Positions 7,982 to 15,125 of a stretch of 59,489 bases of DNA are shown piece by piece. Each line of letters opens with the position of its first letter. The first letter of the stretch is position 1. Source of the stretch: Caulobacter sp. SLTY. GTDB lineage: Bacteria > Pseudomonadota > Alphaproteobacteria > Caulobacterales > Caulobacteraceae. Where the stretch lies: contig NZ_JAAALA010000026.1 of NCBI RefSeq assembly GCF_009905535.1, positions 1 through 59,489 on the forward strand. The letters are read 5' to 3'. A program made the translations under genes and the position numbers. The notes below the pieces were generated by a model. That model saw only the letters and a list, made by a program, of their open reading frames with translations. It was not told the DNA's origin and did no database searches.

Positions 7982-8521
7982 TCAGGCCGTGGCCGCCCCC
8001 CGCGCCGGAAGGAACCGCGGATTGCGCAGCAGGGCGGCGCTGACCACCGGCACGAGGAGGCCGACGGGCAGGATCTCCAGCAGGGTGATCGGCACCCGGA
8101 ACAGCGGGTTGGCGTACAGCTTGATCATGCCGGCCATCTCGGCCGCCGCCTTGTCGTAGGCGGCGCCGGTCACCCCCTCGGCCCGCTTCTGGGCCAGCAT
8201 GGTGTCGGCGTACTTCTGGATGAAGTCGCCCCCGGAGACAGCGAGGTAGACCTCCCAGATGACCACGTAGGCCAGGGCCGCGAACCCCGCGATGGCCAGC
8301 CCCAGTCCCAGCGCCGGCCAGAACCGGATCACCCCGCCCAGCGCCTGATCGCGATACTGCTTCACCCCCACCAGGATGGAGCTCATGGCGATCAGCATGA
8401 TCAGGTAGCCGAGGTAGGGATTGGAGTGCGGCGCCCCGCCGTTGAGCGCGATGGTGGCCAGCATGCCCCCGATGATGACCGCGCCGGAGACGAGGCCGTA
8501 GATAATGGCGATACGAAGCAT
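7982..8521 (-). CDS. DUF4199 family membrane protein
   Basis: 179 aa with four predicted membrane segments: two at the N-terminus (IAIIYGLVSGAVIIGGMLA; YLGYLIMLIAMSSILVGVK), one central (GLGLAIAGFAALAYVVIW) and one near the C-terminus (ITLLEILPVGLLVPVVSAAL). The sequence YRDQALGGVIRFWPALGLGL is typical of DUF4199. The function is unknown. It lies 184 bp downstream of a membrane-anchored LuxR-type regulator on the same strand, a pairing seen in related bacteria, so the two may be co-regulated. Confidence 0.78.
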   Translation of the reverse strand: MLRIAIIYGLVSGAVIIGGMLATIALNGGAPHSNPYLGYLIMLIAMSSILVGVKQYRDQALGGVIRFWPALGLGLAIAGFAALAYVVIWEVYLAVSGGDFIQKYADTMLAQKRAEGVTGAAYDKAAAEMAGMIKLYANPLFRVPITLLEILPVGLLVPVVSAALLRNPRFLPARGAATA

Positions 8522-8705
8522 GATCGGGTTCCTCCCCGGGTTGATGATGCCTGCAAGGCTGGCCCGGCGCGAGGGCGCGGCGCCATCGCCCGAAAGGGTG
8601 AGAAGCGCATTTCACTGGCCGTCGCGGGGAAGGATCTGGTCGCCCGAGACCTGGCGCCCCCCTCCCTGAGGGAGAGGGATCAGGTGGGGCCGACGACAGA
8701 GGTGG

Positions 8706-9116
8706 CTAAGGAATAAGCTGCAGTTCGCGAGCCTGGCTGATCGCCTGGGTCCGGCGGCTGACCTCCAGCTTGGCGAACAGGTTGGCGATGTGGGTCTTCA
8801 CCGTGTTGGGCGAGAGGCCGAGGTCGCGGGCGATCTCCTTGTTCGACCGGCCGGCGGCCAGGGCGCCCAGCACCTTCATCTCCTGGCCGGTCAGGCCGAG
8901 GGACTTGCGCGCCGCCTCGTTGGGCTCGAAGGCGCCGGTGCGTTTGCGGGCCAGCCACCAGCCCAGCCACACACCGCCGGCCGCGAAGGCGCAGCCGATC
9001 GCGGCGATATAGATTTCGGTCGAGAAGGCTCGCGCCAGGTACTGGTATTCCAGCCACTGCAGGGCGAAGGCGCCGAGGGCCAGGACCAGGGCCCAGAGGA
9101 GGATGGTGCGGATCAT
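8706..9116 (-). CDS. Membrane-anchored LuxR-type transcriptional regulator
   Basis: 136 aa. Two N-terminal membrane segments (ILLWALVLALGAFALQWL; YIAAIGCAFAAGGVWLGWWL) precede a LuxR/GerE helix-turn-helix: LTGQEMKVLGALAAGRSNKE, LGLSPNTVKTHIANLFAKL, QAISQARELQLIP. There is no receiver domain, so the signal would act through the membrane part. The ATG at 9116 is preferred because it starts the first membrane helix; in-frame codons upstream would run through the divergent promoter region. It is divergent from a TetR regulator 81 bp away. Confidence 0.8.
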   Translation of the reverse strand: MIRTILLWALVLALGAFALQWLEYQYLARAFSTEIYIAAIGCAFAAGGVWLGWWLARKRTGAFEPNEAARKSLGLTGQEMKVLGALAAGRSNKEIARDLGLSPNTVKTHIANLFAKLEVSRRTQAISQARELQLIP

Positions 9117-9174
9117 CGCCTTGGATGGTGGGGCGCCCCGCGCGGGAGTCAACGTCGGCTGCTTGCGCCAAAAA

Positions 9175-9188
9175 ATACCGTGCCGTAT
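9175..9188. promoter_or_regulatory. Imperfect palindrome in the LuxR/TetR divergent spacer
   Basis: ATACCGTGCCGTAT has outer ATAC/GTAT arms and lies 10 bp before the tetR start. Its size and place fit a TetR self-operator, but the dyad is short and imperfect. Confidence 0.3.
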
Positions 9189-9197
9189 CGACGCTCG

Positions 9198-9845
9198 ATG
9201 ACCGACGATTCCGTTGCCGCCAAAGGCCGACCCAAGGGCGACAAGCGCGAGCGCACCCGCCGCGCCCTGGTGGCCGCCGCCGCCGAGCTTATCGCCGAGA
9301 AGGGCTTCGACCGCGCCTCGCTGGACGAGATCTGCAAGCGAGCCGGCATGACCCGCGGGGCCTTCCACGGCAACTTCAAGAGCCGCGACGAGCTGTTCCT
9401 GGCCATCATGGAGAGCCAGGGCGGGGCGGTCGAGGCCGATTTCCGCCCCGGCGCCCCCCTACGCGCCCAGATGCGGATTCTGGGGTTGGCGGTGGCCGCC
9501 TCGGCCCGCGCCCGGCTGCCCCGGGCGGCGGAGGCGGCGGCGGTGCAGCTGCACCTGCTCACCCGACCGGACCTGCGCCGGCAGGTGGCCGCCGACACCG
9601 AGGCCAACTGGGCCCGCATGGCCGAGGGCTTCCTGCGCCTCCTGCCGCCTGGCTCCCTGCCGATGCCGGCCGACCGCTTCGTCAAGCTGATCGACGCCCT
9701 GGTCACCGGCCTGACCTACAGCTTCTTCCAGAACCCGGAGGCCTTCACCGACGAGGACTTCGCCGCCGCCTTCGAGGCGCTGGCCGGTCCGCCGCCCGCC
9801 GGCGCCTGGCCGCGCGGCGTCTCCATGACCCCTGGCCGCTGGTGA
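9198..9845 (+). CDS. TetR/AcrR family transcriptional regulator
   Basis: 215 aa. The N-terminal helix-turn-helix is clear: KRERTRRALVAAAAELIAEK, FDRASLDEICKRAGMTRGAF, HGNFKSRDELFLAIM. The rest is a helical ligand-binding domain, unique to the subfamily. The ATG at 9198 begins a typical basic N-terminus (MTDDSVAAKGRPKGDKRERT). The next gene, a DUF899 protein, starts 53 bp downstream on the same strand and may be part of its regulon. The ligand is unknown. Confidence 0.88.
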   Translation: MTDDSVAAKGRPKGDKRERTRRALVAAAAELIAEKGFDRASLDEICKRAGMTRGAFHGNFKSRDELFLAIMESQGGAVEADFRPGAPLRAQMRILGLAVAASARARLPRAAEAAAVQLHLLTRPDLRRQVAADTEANWARMAEGFLRLLPPGSLPMPADRFVKLIDALVTGLTYSFFQNPEAFTDEDFAAAFEALAGPPPAGAWPRGVSMTPGRW

Positions 9846-9898
9846 CCGGCAACCGCCCCGTCCCCCGTCCGTTGGGAAGCAAACCCAAGGAGCCGCCG

Positions 9899-10594
9899 AT
9901 GCCCGATCTCACCCCCGCCGCGGACCTGGCCGCCGACCGCCGCCGCTTTGCCGGCGAGAGCGAGGCGTACGCGGCCGCGCGCACCGCCCTGCTGGCCGAG
10001 GAGATCGCCTTCCGCCGCCAGATGACTCGACTGGCCGACCTGCGCCGGGCCCTGCCGCCCGGTCCGGTGGTGGAGACGGACTATCGCTTCAAGGACGCCA
10101 ACGGCGAGGAGGTCGGCCTGATCGACCTGTTCGGGGACAAGGACGCCCTGGTCACCTATTTCTGGATGTATGGGCCCCAGCGCGAGCGTCCCTGTCCGAT
10201 GTGCGCCAACTGGCTGGGCGCGGTGAACGGCAACGCCATCGACATCAAGCAGCGGGTCGCCCTGAAGGTGCTTGGCCGCAGTCCGGTGGAGCGTCAGTTG
10301 GCCTTCGCCGAAGAGCGCGGGTGGAAAAGCCTGGACTTCGTGCAGACCGTCGGCGACGGCTATGCGAACGACCTGGGCCTGATCAATCCGGACGGCAGCG
10401 AGAACCCCGCCCTGGTGGTGTTCCGGCGCGATGGCGACCAGGTGCGGCTGTTCTGGACCAGTGGCATGACTATGAGCATGGCCGACCCCGGCCAAGACCC
10501 CCGCGATGCGCCCGACATCGCCTCCCTGTGGTCGATCCTCGACCTGACGCCCGAGGGCCGCGCCCCCGACTGGTATCCGAAGCTGAGCTACTGA
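9899..10594 (+). CDS. DUF899 family thioredoxin-like protein
   Basis: 231 aa. DUF899 proteins have a thioredoxin-like fold. Visible family features are IAFRRQMTRLADLRRALPPG, YRFKDANGEEVGLIDLFGDK, WMYGPQRERPCPMCANWLG with a C-P-M-C pair, and PDIASLWSILDLTPEGRAPD at the C-terminus. The activity is not established. An AAGGAG ribosome site lies 5-10 bp before the ATG at 9899. The stop overlaps the pgsA start by one base (TGATG), so the two are transcribed together. This places it as a late insertion upstream of pgsA. Confidence 0.85.
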   Translation: MPDLTPAADLAADRRRFAGESEAYAAARTALLAEEIAFRRQMTRLADLRRALPPGPVVETDYRFKDANGEEVGLIDLFGDKDALVTYFWMYGPQRERPCPMCANWLGAVNGNAIDIKQRVALKVLGRSPVERQLAFAEERGWKSLDFVQTVGDGYANDLGLINPDGSENPALVVFRRDGDQVRLFWTSGMTMSMADPGQDPRDAPDIASLWSILDLTPEGRAPDWYPKLSY

Positions 10595-11145
10595 TGAAAC
10601 ACGTCCCCAACATCCTTACCGTCGGCCGGCTGATCCTGACCCTGGCGGTGTTCGTCGCGCTGTTTGGCGGGCCGTCCTGGTACGGCCTGGCCTTCTGGGG
10701 CTTCGTGATCGCGGCGGTGACCGACTTCCTCGATGGCTGGCTGGCCCGCAAGTATCAGGTGGAGAGCCTGATGGGGGCCATCCTCGACCCGATCGCCGAC
10801 AAGGTGCTGGTGGCCGGCGCCGTGGTTGGCCTGGCCGCCAACGGCGACATGACCGCCGCCCTGGCCGGCGGCCTGATCCTGTTCCGGGAGTTTGCGATCA
10901 GCGCCCTGCGTGAGGTGCTGGCCCCTCGAGGCCTGCGCCTGCCGGTGACCATGCTGGCCAAGTGGAAGACGACCCTGCAGCTCGCCGCCCTGGCCGCCGC
11001 CCTGTTGCGCCTGACCCTGCCGCCCTGGCTGACGCCGCCGGTCAGCCTCGGCATCGATGTAGCGCTGTGGCTCGCGGCGATCGTCACGGTCTGGACCGGT
11101 GTCGAATACGGCTTGGCCGCCCGCAAGGCCTTGAAAGGCAACTGA
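10594..11145 (+). CDS. pgsA: CDP-diacylglycerol-glycerol-3-phosphate 3-phosphatidyltransferase
   Basis: 183 aa inner-membrane enzyme making phosphatidylglycerol phosphate, the committed step to phosphatidylglycerol and cardiolipin. The CDP-alcohol phosphotransferase motif is complete: D-x2-DG-x2-AR-x8-G-x3-D-x3-D in DFLDGWLARK ... GAILDPIADK. N-terminal NILTVGRLILT and LFREFAISALREV are typical of PgsA. About five membrane segments are present. Translation is coupled to the DUF899 gene by a TGATG overlap. No moaD or moaE follows, although that arrangement is common elsewhere. Confidence 0.93.
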   Translation: MKHVPNILTVGRLILTLAVFVALFGGPSWYGLAFWGFVIAAVTDFLDGWLARKYQVESLMGAILDPIADKVLVAGAVVGLAANGDMTAALAGGLILFREFAISALREVLAPRGLRLPVTMLAKWKTTLQLAALAAALLRLTLPPWLTPPVSLGIDVALWLAAIVTVWTGVEYGLAARKALKGN

Positions 11146-11301
11146 CTACTCAGCGGCCAGCAGGAACGGCGGCTTGTCCTCGTCCTTGACGACCTCAGGG
11201 TCGCTGGGGCCGTACAGCAGCCAGTCCGTCTCCGGCTCGGCCTCCCGGTCGAGCCGCATCAAACGCATCAACGCACAGGCGCCGAAAGCCTGGAACACCA
11301 T
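11146..11301 (-). CDS. Small hypothetical protein (51 aa) behind a Fur-box-like site
   Basis: Read on the minus strand, the ATG at 11301 is preceded by GGAGGCGATC, a strong ribosome site. The product starts MVFQAFGACALMRLMRLDRE, continues with an acidic middle (EAEPETDWLLYGPSDPEVV) and ends PPFLLAAE. Its stop abuts the pgsA stop, so the genes converge. Third positions are G/C-rich, as expected of a real gene here. I do not recognise the family. A 22-bp Fur-box-like sequence starts 22 bp upstream of the start codon, suggesting iron control. Confidence 0.6.
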   Translation of the reverse strand: MVFQAFGACALMRLMRLDREAEPETDWLLYGPSDPEVVKDEDKPPFLLAAE

Positions 11302-11323
11302 GATCGCCTCCACAGCAAATCAG

Positions 11324-11345
11324 TGCAATTGAGACTGACTCGCAA
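11324..11345 (-). promoter_or_regulatory. Fur-box-like operator
   Basis: On the minus strand this reads TTGCGAGTC followed by AGT and CTCAATTGCA. It closely resembles the well-known iron-box form TTGCGAATGATTCTCAATTGCA (differences only in the centre). It sits 15 bp upstream of the ribosome site of the 51-aa gene, where a repressor would block the promoter. Fur or another Fur-family protein (Irr, Zur) could bind; which one is not decided by the sequence. Confidence 0.45.
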
Positions 11346-11439
11346 ATAAGGCTCTGGCAAGGTGAAAAGACGAACCCCTTGCCTTCCCGTGCGTCGGCTC
11401 CCTTTGATACCGCCAACCAACGACATGAGGAGCGCCGCC

Positions 11440-12315
11440 ATGGCCTATGAAACCATCCAGTACGCCGTCGAGGACGGCATCGCGACGCTGACGCTCAACC
11501 GGCCCGACCGGATGAACGCCTTCACCGCCCAGATGATGCTGGAGATGATCGACTGCTTCGACGCCATCGATGCGGACGACGCGGTCAAGGTGGTGATCGT
11601 CACCGGCGCCGGCCGGGCCTTTTGCGCCGGGGCGGACCTGGGCAGCGGCGGCTCGACTTTCGACTACGCCTCGCGCAACGAGGACGCCCGCGAGAGCGGC
11701 AAGGTCAACGAGATCTACCGCGACGGCGGCGGCCGCCTGACCCTGCGCATCCATGACTGCAAGAAGCCGGTGATCGCGGCAGTCAATGGCGCTGCCGTCG
11801 GCATCGGGGTGACCATGCAGCTGGCCATGGACATCCGCATGGCCTCGACCGAGGCCAAGTTCGGCTTCGTCTTTGCCCGCCGGGGCATCACCCCGGAGGC
11901 CGCATCCAGCTGGTTCCTGCCGCGCCTGGTCGGCATGCAGCAGGCGCTGGAGTGGTGCTACACCGGCCGCGTCTTCCCGGCCCAGGAGGCCAAGGACGGC
12001 GGACTGGTCCGCTCACTGCACGCGCCGGAAGACCTGTTGCCGGCGGCCAGGGCCCTGGCCCGTGAGATCGCCGACAACACCGCCCCGGTCTCCGTCGCCC
12101 TGACCCGCCAGTTGATGTACCGCGGCGCCGGCTTCTCGCACCCGATGGAGGCCCACCGCGCCGACAGCCGAGCGATCCAGTTCCGCGGCGCGCAGGGCGA
12201 CGCCAAGGAGGGGGTCACCTCCTTCCTCGAGAAGCGCCTGCCCAACTACCCGAACAAGGTCTCCAGCGACCTGCCCGATATCTGGCCGCACTGGGAAGAG
12301 CCCCAGTTCAAGTAG
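11440..12315 (+). CDS. Enoyl-CoA hydratase/isomerase family protein
   Basis: 291 aa crotonase-fold enzyme. Motifs are LTLNRPDRMNAFTAQM, the first oxyanion-hole segment AGRAFCAGADLGS, and AAVNGAAVGIGVTMQLAMDI with FGFVFARRGITPEAASSWFL, which supplies a catalytic-type glutamate. It probably acts in acyl-CoA breakdown; the substrate is not readable. Length is slightly above the ~260-aa norm because of a longer C-terminus (LPNYPNKVSSDLPDIWPHWE). The ATG at 11440 begins the usual N-terminus and follows ATGAGGAGCGCC, which holds a GAGGAG ribosome site. Confidence 0.88.
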   Translation: MAYETIQYAVEDGIATLTLNRPDRMNAFTAQMMLEMIDCFDAIDADDAVKVVIVTGAGRAFCAGADLGSGGSTFDYASRNEDARESGKVNEIYRDGGGRLTLRIHDCKKPVIAAVNGAAVGIGVTMQLAMDIRMASTEAKFGFVFARRGITPEAASSWFLPRLVGMQQALEWCYTGRVFPAQEAKDGGLVRSLHAPEDLLPAARALAREIADNTAPVSVALTRQLMYRGAGFSHPMEAHRADSRAIQFRGAQGDAKEGVTSFLEKRLPNYPNKVSSDLPDIWPHWEEPQFK

Positions 12316-12382
12316 AGATTTCGGCGGTAAATTCCGTCGCGGAACCGTGACTCGTCAAAGTCACGGACCGGGCGCATGCTTT

Positions 12383-12415
12383 CTCCCGCAGAGACCACTC
12401 AGAGTCTCGCGGGAG
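12383..12415 (+). promoter_or_regulatory. 5'-leader hairpin covering the ribosome site of the next gene
   Basis: CTCCCGC-A-GAGAC (12383-12395) pairs with GTCTCGCGGGAG (12404-12415) with one bulged base and an 8-nt loop. The 3' arm contains GGGAG, the best ribosome site for the ATG at 12424. It would lower translation when folded. There is no T tract, so it is not a terminator. Confidence 0.4.
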
Positions 12416-12423
12416 AATTCGCC

Positions 12424-12933
12424 ATGATGGATCGTGTCCTGAGTTGGTCGTTTGCACTCGCACTGGCCGGCTTCCTGTTTTTCATGAGTTTCCAGAAGGT
12501 GTTCGGTTTCGATCCGAACCCGGTCTTCGGCCTGATCGAGGCCCGGTCCGGCATCAGCATCTTCGAGCCGGGCGTACGCTACCTCGTCGCCGTTCTGGAA
12601 TTGGTCGCCGCCGTCCTGGTGGTCTGGCCCCGGATGCGGATTCGGGGCGCGCAGCTGGGTCTCTTGGTGGCGCTCGGCGCCGTCGCCTTCCACCTGTCGC
12701 CCTGGCTCGGCTGGCAGGTGCCCAAGCTGGCGCCGCTGTCCGAGGCGCTGGGCCGAGGCCTGACCGCGGCCCAGATCGACGCCCTTAACCTGGGCACCGA
12801 CCACGGCGCCATGTTCCTGCTGGCCGCGACCATTGCGGCCTTGGCGGCTGCGAGCATCTTCGTGGAACGCAGCCAGGCGCAGGCCAAGTCGTCGGGGACT
12901 GCAACCCCGCCGCCCCGCGCCAGTTTCGCTTAG
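12424..12933 (+). CDS. Conserved membrane protein, possibly DoxX-like
   Basis: 169 aa with about four membrane segments: SWSFALALAGFLFFMSFQKV, YLVAVLELVAAVLVVWP, AQLGLLVALGAVAFHLS and AMFLLAATIAALAAASIF. The layout and FFMSFQKVFGF resemble DoxX-type small membrane proteins, but I see no diagnostic motif. The tail is hydrophilic and low-complexity (SQAQAKSSGTATPPPR). The ATG at 12424 is preferred over one at 12376 because it follows GGGAG at good spacing and starts the first helix. The ribosome site lies in a hairpin. Confidence 0.65.
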   Translation: MMDRVLSWSFALALAGFLFFMSFQKVFGFDPNPVFGLIEARSGISIFEPGVRYLVAVLELVAAVLVVWPRMRIRGAQLGLLVALGAVAFHLSPWLGWQVPKLAPLSEALGRGLTAAQIDALNLGTDHGAMFLLAATIAALAAASIFVERSQAQAKSSGTATPPPRASFA

Positions 12934-12978
12934 AGAGTCTCGGTCGGCGATCTCATAAGGGACGATCGTCACCGGTGA

Positions 12979-12996
12979 TTAACGGCGGGCCGTTAA
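12979..12996. promoter_or_regulatory. Near-perfect palindrome upstream of the DUF2336 gene
   Basis: TTAACGGCGGGCCGTTAA has 8-bp perfect arms with a 2-bp centre and ends 25 bp before the ATG at 13022. It contains two TTAA half-sites, but their spacing (10 bp) is not that of a classic CtrA box (TTAA-N7-TTAA), so another dimeric regulator is at least as likely. Confidence 0.4.
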
Positions 12997-13021
12997 GCTG
13001 TCCGCCGCAGCCGGAGTCCCC

Positions 13022-14281
13022 ATGAGCGAGCCCGCCCCTTCGCGGCCGTACGAGCCCCCGCCATTGGAGACCGCCCCCGAGACCCCGGGGGCGGAAGCCG
13101 CGACCGCGCCTGTCGTCCGGTCGCGCGCCACCCTCCTGAAGCGGCTGGCCGACGTCGTCTGCCTGCCGGGCAGCCGGGTCAACGCCTTCGAGCGGGCGAT
13201 GACCTCCGACCTGCTGATCGAGCTCTTGCGCGAGGCCGCGCCCGAGGAGCGGGCCAAGGTGGCCCGGCGGCTGGCCAACATCTCCGACATTCCGCCGGCT
13301 CTGGCCCGGATGCTGCTGCGGGACAGCGTCGCCATCTCCGGAGCCCTGCTGGAGCACAGCCAGCACCTGGGCGACGCCGATCTGATCGACTGCGCCCAAG
13401 CCGCCAGCCCCGAGCATCGCCGCCTGATCGCCCTGCGCCGCGGCGTGGGGGAGGCCGTGGTCGACGCCCTGGTCCGCCGCTGCGAGCCGGCGGTGCTGGA
13501 GGCGGTGCTGCGCAACGACCTGGCCCGCTTCAGCCATGGCGCCCTGGAGACCGTGGTCGCCTGCACCCGCGACAACCCGCGCCTGATCGGCCTGCTTCTG
13601 CGCCGGCCTGAGCTGCGGCCCAGCCATGCCTACATCATGTTCTGGTGGGCGGACTCGGAGTGCCGGCGGCTGATCCTCCAGCGCTTCGCCGTCTCCCGCG
13701 AGATTCTACAGGACGCGGTCAGCGACATCTTCGCCATTGCGGCCGAGGAGGGCTGGCAGGATCCGTTGACCCGCAAGGCCCTGCAGTTCATCGAGCGGCG
13801 CCAGCGCAACCGCGCCGCCATCGAGAAGAGCCCGTTCGGCAGCCTGGACGAGGCGGTCGCCGCCGCCCAGTCCGGCATGACCCGGGAACTGGCCGAGGAG
13901 ATCAGCTACCTGGCGGGTCTCAAGCCGATGACCGGCGCCAAGATCATGACCGACCTGGGCGGCGAGCCCCTGGCCATCCTCTGCAAGGCCACCGGCCTGC
14001 CGCGCGGCGCCGTGCGGGCCCTCTGGCGCGGCCTGCGGCGGCCGGAGACGGATGCGGCCGGCAATATCACCCCGGCGCTGGAGCGGGTACTGACCTGTTT
14101 CGACGCCCTGGCGGTCGATCGGGCGCAGACGGTGCTGCGCTACTGGAACTGGGCCCTGTCCTCGGCCCTTACCCCCGCGCTTATGCAGGCCATCCGCGAT
14201 GGAGACGACGAGGCGGTCGACGAATTCTCCGCGCCGCAGCGGGCGGCCATGCTTGCCCTAGGCCGCGATTTCGCGCGCTAA
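13022..14281 (+). CDS. DUF2336 domain-containing protein
   Basis: 419 aa, soluble and largely helical. Visible DUF2336 features are a repeated helical array: RVNAFERAMTSDLLIELLRE, ERAKVARRLANISDIPPALA, RMLLRDSVAISGALLEHSQH, RLIALRRGVGEAVVDALVRR and VLEAVLRNDLARFSHGALET. Such proteins are common in Caulobacterales and sit near signalling genes; no enzymatic residues are evident. The N-terminal 35 residues are proline-rich and disordered. The start at 13022 follows a G/C-rich leader with a palindrome that could be an operator. A role as a signalling partner is inference. Confidence 0.8.
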   Translation: MSEPAPSRPYEPPPLETAPETPGAEAATAPVVRSRATLLKRLADVVCLPGSRVNAFERAMTSDLLIELLREAAPEERAKVARRLANISDIPPALARMLLRDSVAISGALLEHSQHLGDADLIDCAQAASPEHRRLIALRRGVGEAVVDALVRRCEPAVLEAVLRNDLARFSHGALETVVACTRDNPRLIGLLLRRPELRPSHAYIMFWWADSECRRLILQRFAVSREILQDAVSDIFAIAAEEGWQDPLTRKALQFIERRQRNRAAIEKSPFGSLDEAVAAAQSGMTRELAEEISYLAGLKPMTGAKIMTDLGGEPLAILCKATGLPRGAVRALWRGLRRPETDAAGNITPALERVLTCFDALAVDRAQTVLRYWNWALSSALTPALMQAIRDGDDEAVDEFSAPQRAAMLALGRDFAR

Positions 14282-14501
14282 GCCTCGATAACCGTGAAGG
14301 TTGTCAGATTTTCGCGACAGTTCGCTGACTAACGACGCTCGTTTCGATCCAACAATCGACCGTGCGCTTAGGCACTCTACTGTTCCTTTGAATATCTTTT
14401 GTGGACTTGTCTTCATCCGCGACACGCCTTATGCAGCCGTCAACCGGGCGAGGCGCCCGGGCAAGTTTCCGCTCAACAAATCCGAAATGGAACTCCAGGC
14501 C

Positions 14502-14918
14502 ATGGAAGACAAATCCGCCATCATCGAGATGACGACCGACATCGTTTCCGCCTACGTCGGCAACAACTCCGTCGCCGCTAACGACATTCCGGGCCTGATC
14601 CAGTCGGTTCACAAGGCGCTCTCGGGCGTGGCCACCGGAACCGAGACTGTCGAAGTCGCGCCCAAGGAACCGGCGGTTCCGGTGAAGCGCTCGATCACCC
14701 CCGACTTCCTCGTCTGCCTGGAGGACGGCCGCAAGTTCAAGTCGCTGAAGCGCCACCTGCGCACCAAGTACGACATGAGCCCCGAGGAATACCGGGCCAA
14801 GTGGGGCCTGGCCAAGGACTACCCGATGGTCGCCCCCAACTACGCCAAGGCCCGTTCGGACCTGGCCAAGCAGATGGGCTTGGGCCAAGGCGGCCGTCAG
14901 GCCAAGAAGCGCCGCTAA
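14502..14918 (+). CDS. mucR: MucR/Ros-family zinc-finger transcriptional regulator
   Basis: 138 aa. MucR proteins are nucleoid-associated repressors; in Caulobacter they act in the cell-cycle circuit with SciP and CtrA. The N-terminus (IIEMTTDIVSAYVGNN, DIPGLIQSVHKAL) is the dimerisation part. The Ros-type finger is FLVCLEDGRKFKSLKRHLRT followed by KYDMSPEEYRAKWGLAKDYP. As in other alphaproteobacterial MucRs, the second cysteine is replaced by aspartate; the final histidine position is occupied by KY. The tail is basic (GRQAKKRR). An in-frame ATG at 14487 is an alternative start. The 220-bp upstream region is A/T-rich for this genome, fitting MucR's preference for such DNA and possible autoregulation. 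A good intrinsic terminator follows. Confidence 0.92.
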   Translation: MEDKSAIIEMTTDIVSAYVGNNSVAANDIPGLIQSVHKALSGVATGTETVEVAPKEPAVPVKRSITPDFLVCLEDGRKFKSLKRHLRTKYDMSPEEYRAKWGLAKDYPMVAPNYAKARSDLAKQMGLGQGGRQAKKRR

Positions 14919-14928
14919 GCTTCGTCTC

Positions 14929-15120
14929 GACTCCTTCGGGATTCAGCAACGCCCGCCGGGATTCCGGCGGGCGTTTTGCTTTGCTGGGGAACCGGGCGGT
15001 TCCCTTTTCGATTGACTCAAAAATAGAATCTTCACCTGTGCGGCGAAAAAGCACTTGCCCGCGATTCGTCGGTTAAGCGATAGTGAATCCCAGGTGATTC
15101 CAAGGGGTTGTTAAGGATTC
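14929..15120. promoter_or_regulatory. Dense cluster of nine GANTC (CcrM) sites with TTAA half-sites
   Basis: GANTC starts at 14929, 14940, 14960, 15014, 15026, 15063, 15085, 15096 and 15116. TTAA occurs at 15073 and 15111. The last GANTC ends 5 bp before the PAS_5 start. At this composition fewer than one GANTC would be expected in 192 bp. The first three lie around the mucR terminator; the other six form the upstream region of the PAS_5 gene. Confidence 0.65.
14950..14977 (+). terminator. Intrinsic terminator of mucR
   Basis: CGCCCGCCGG (14950-14959), loop GATT, CCGGCGGGCG (14964-14973), then TTTT. A perfect 10-bp stem 31 bp after the mucR stop. Confidence 0.88.
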
Positions 15121-15125
15121 TGTAG

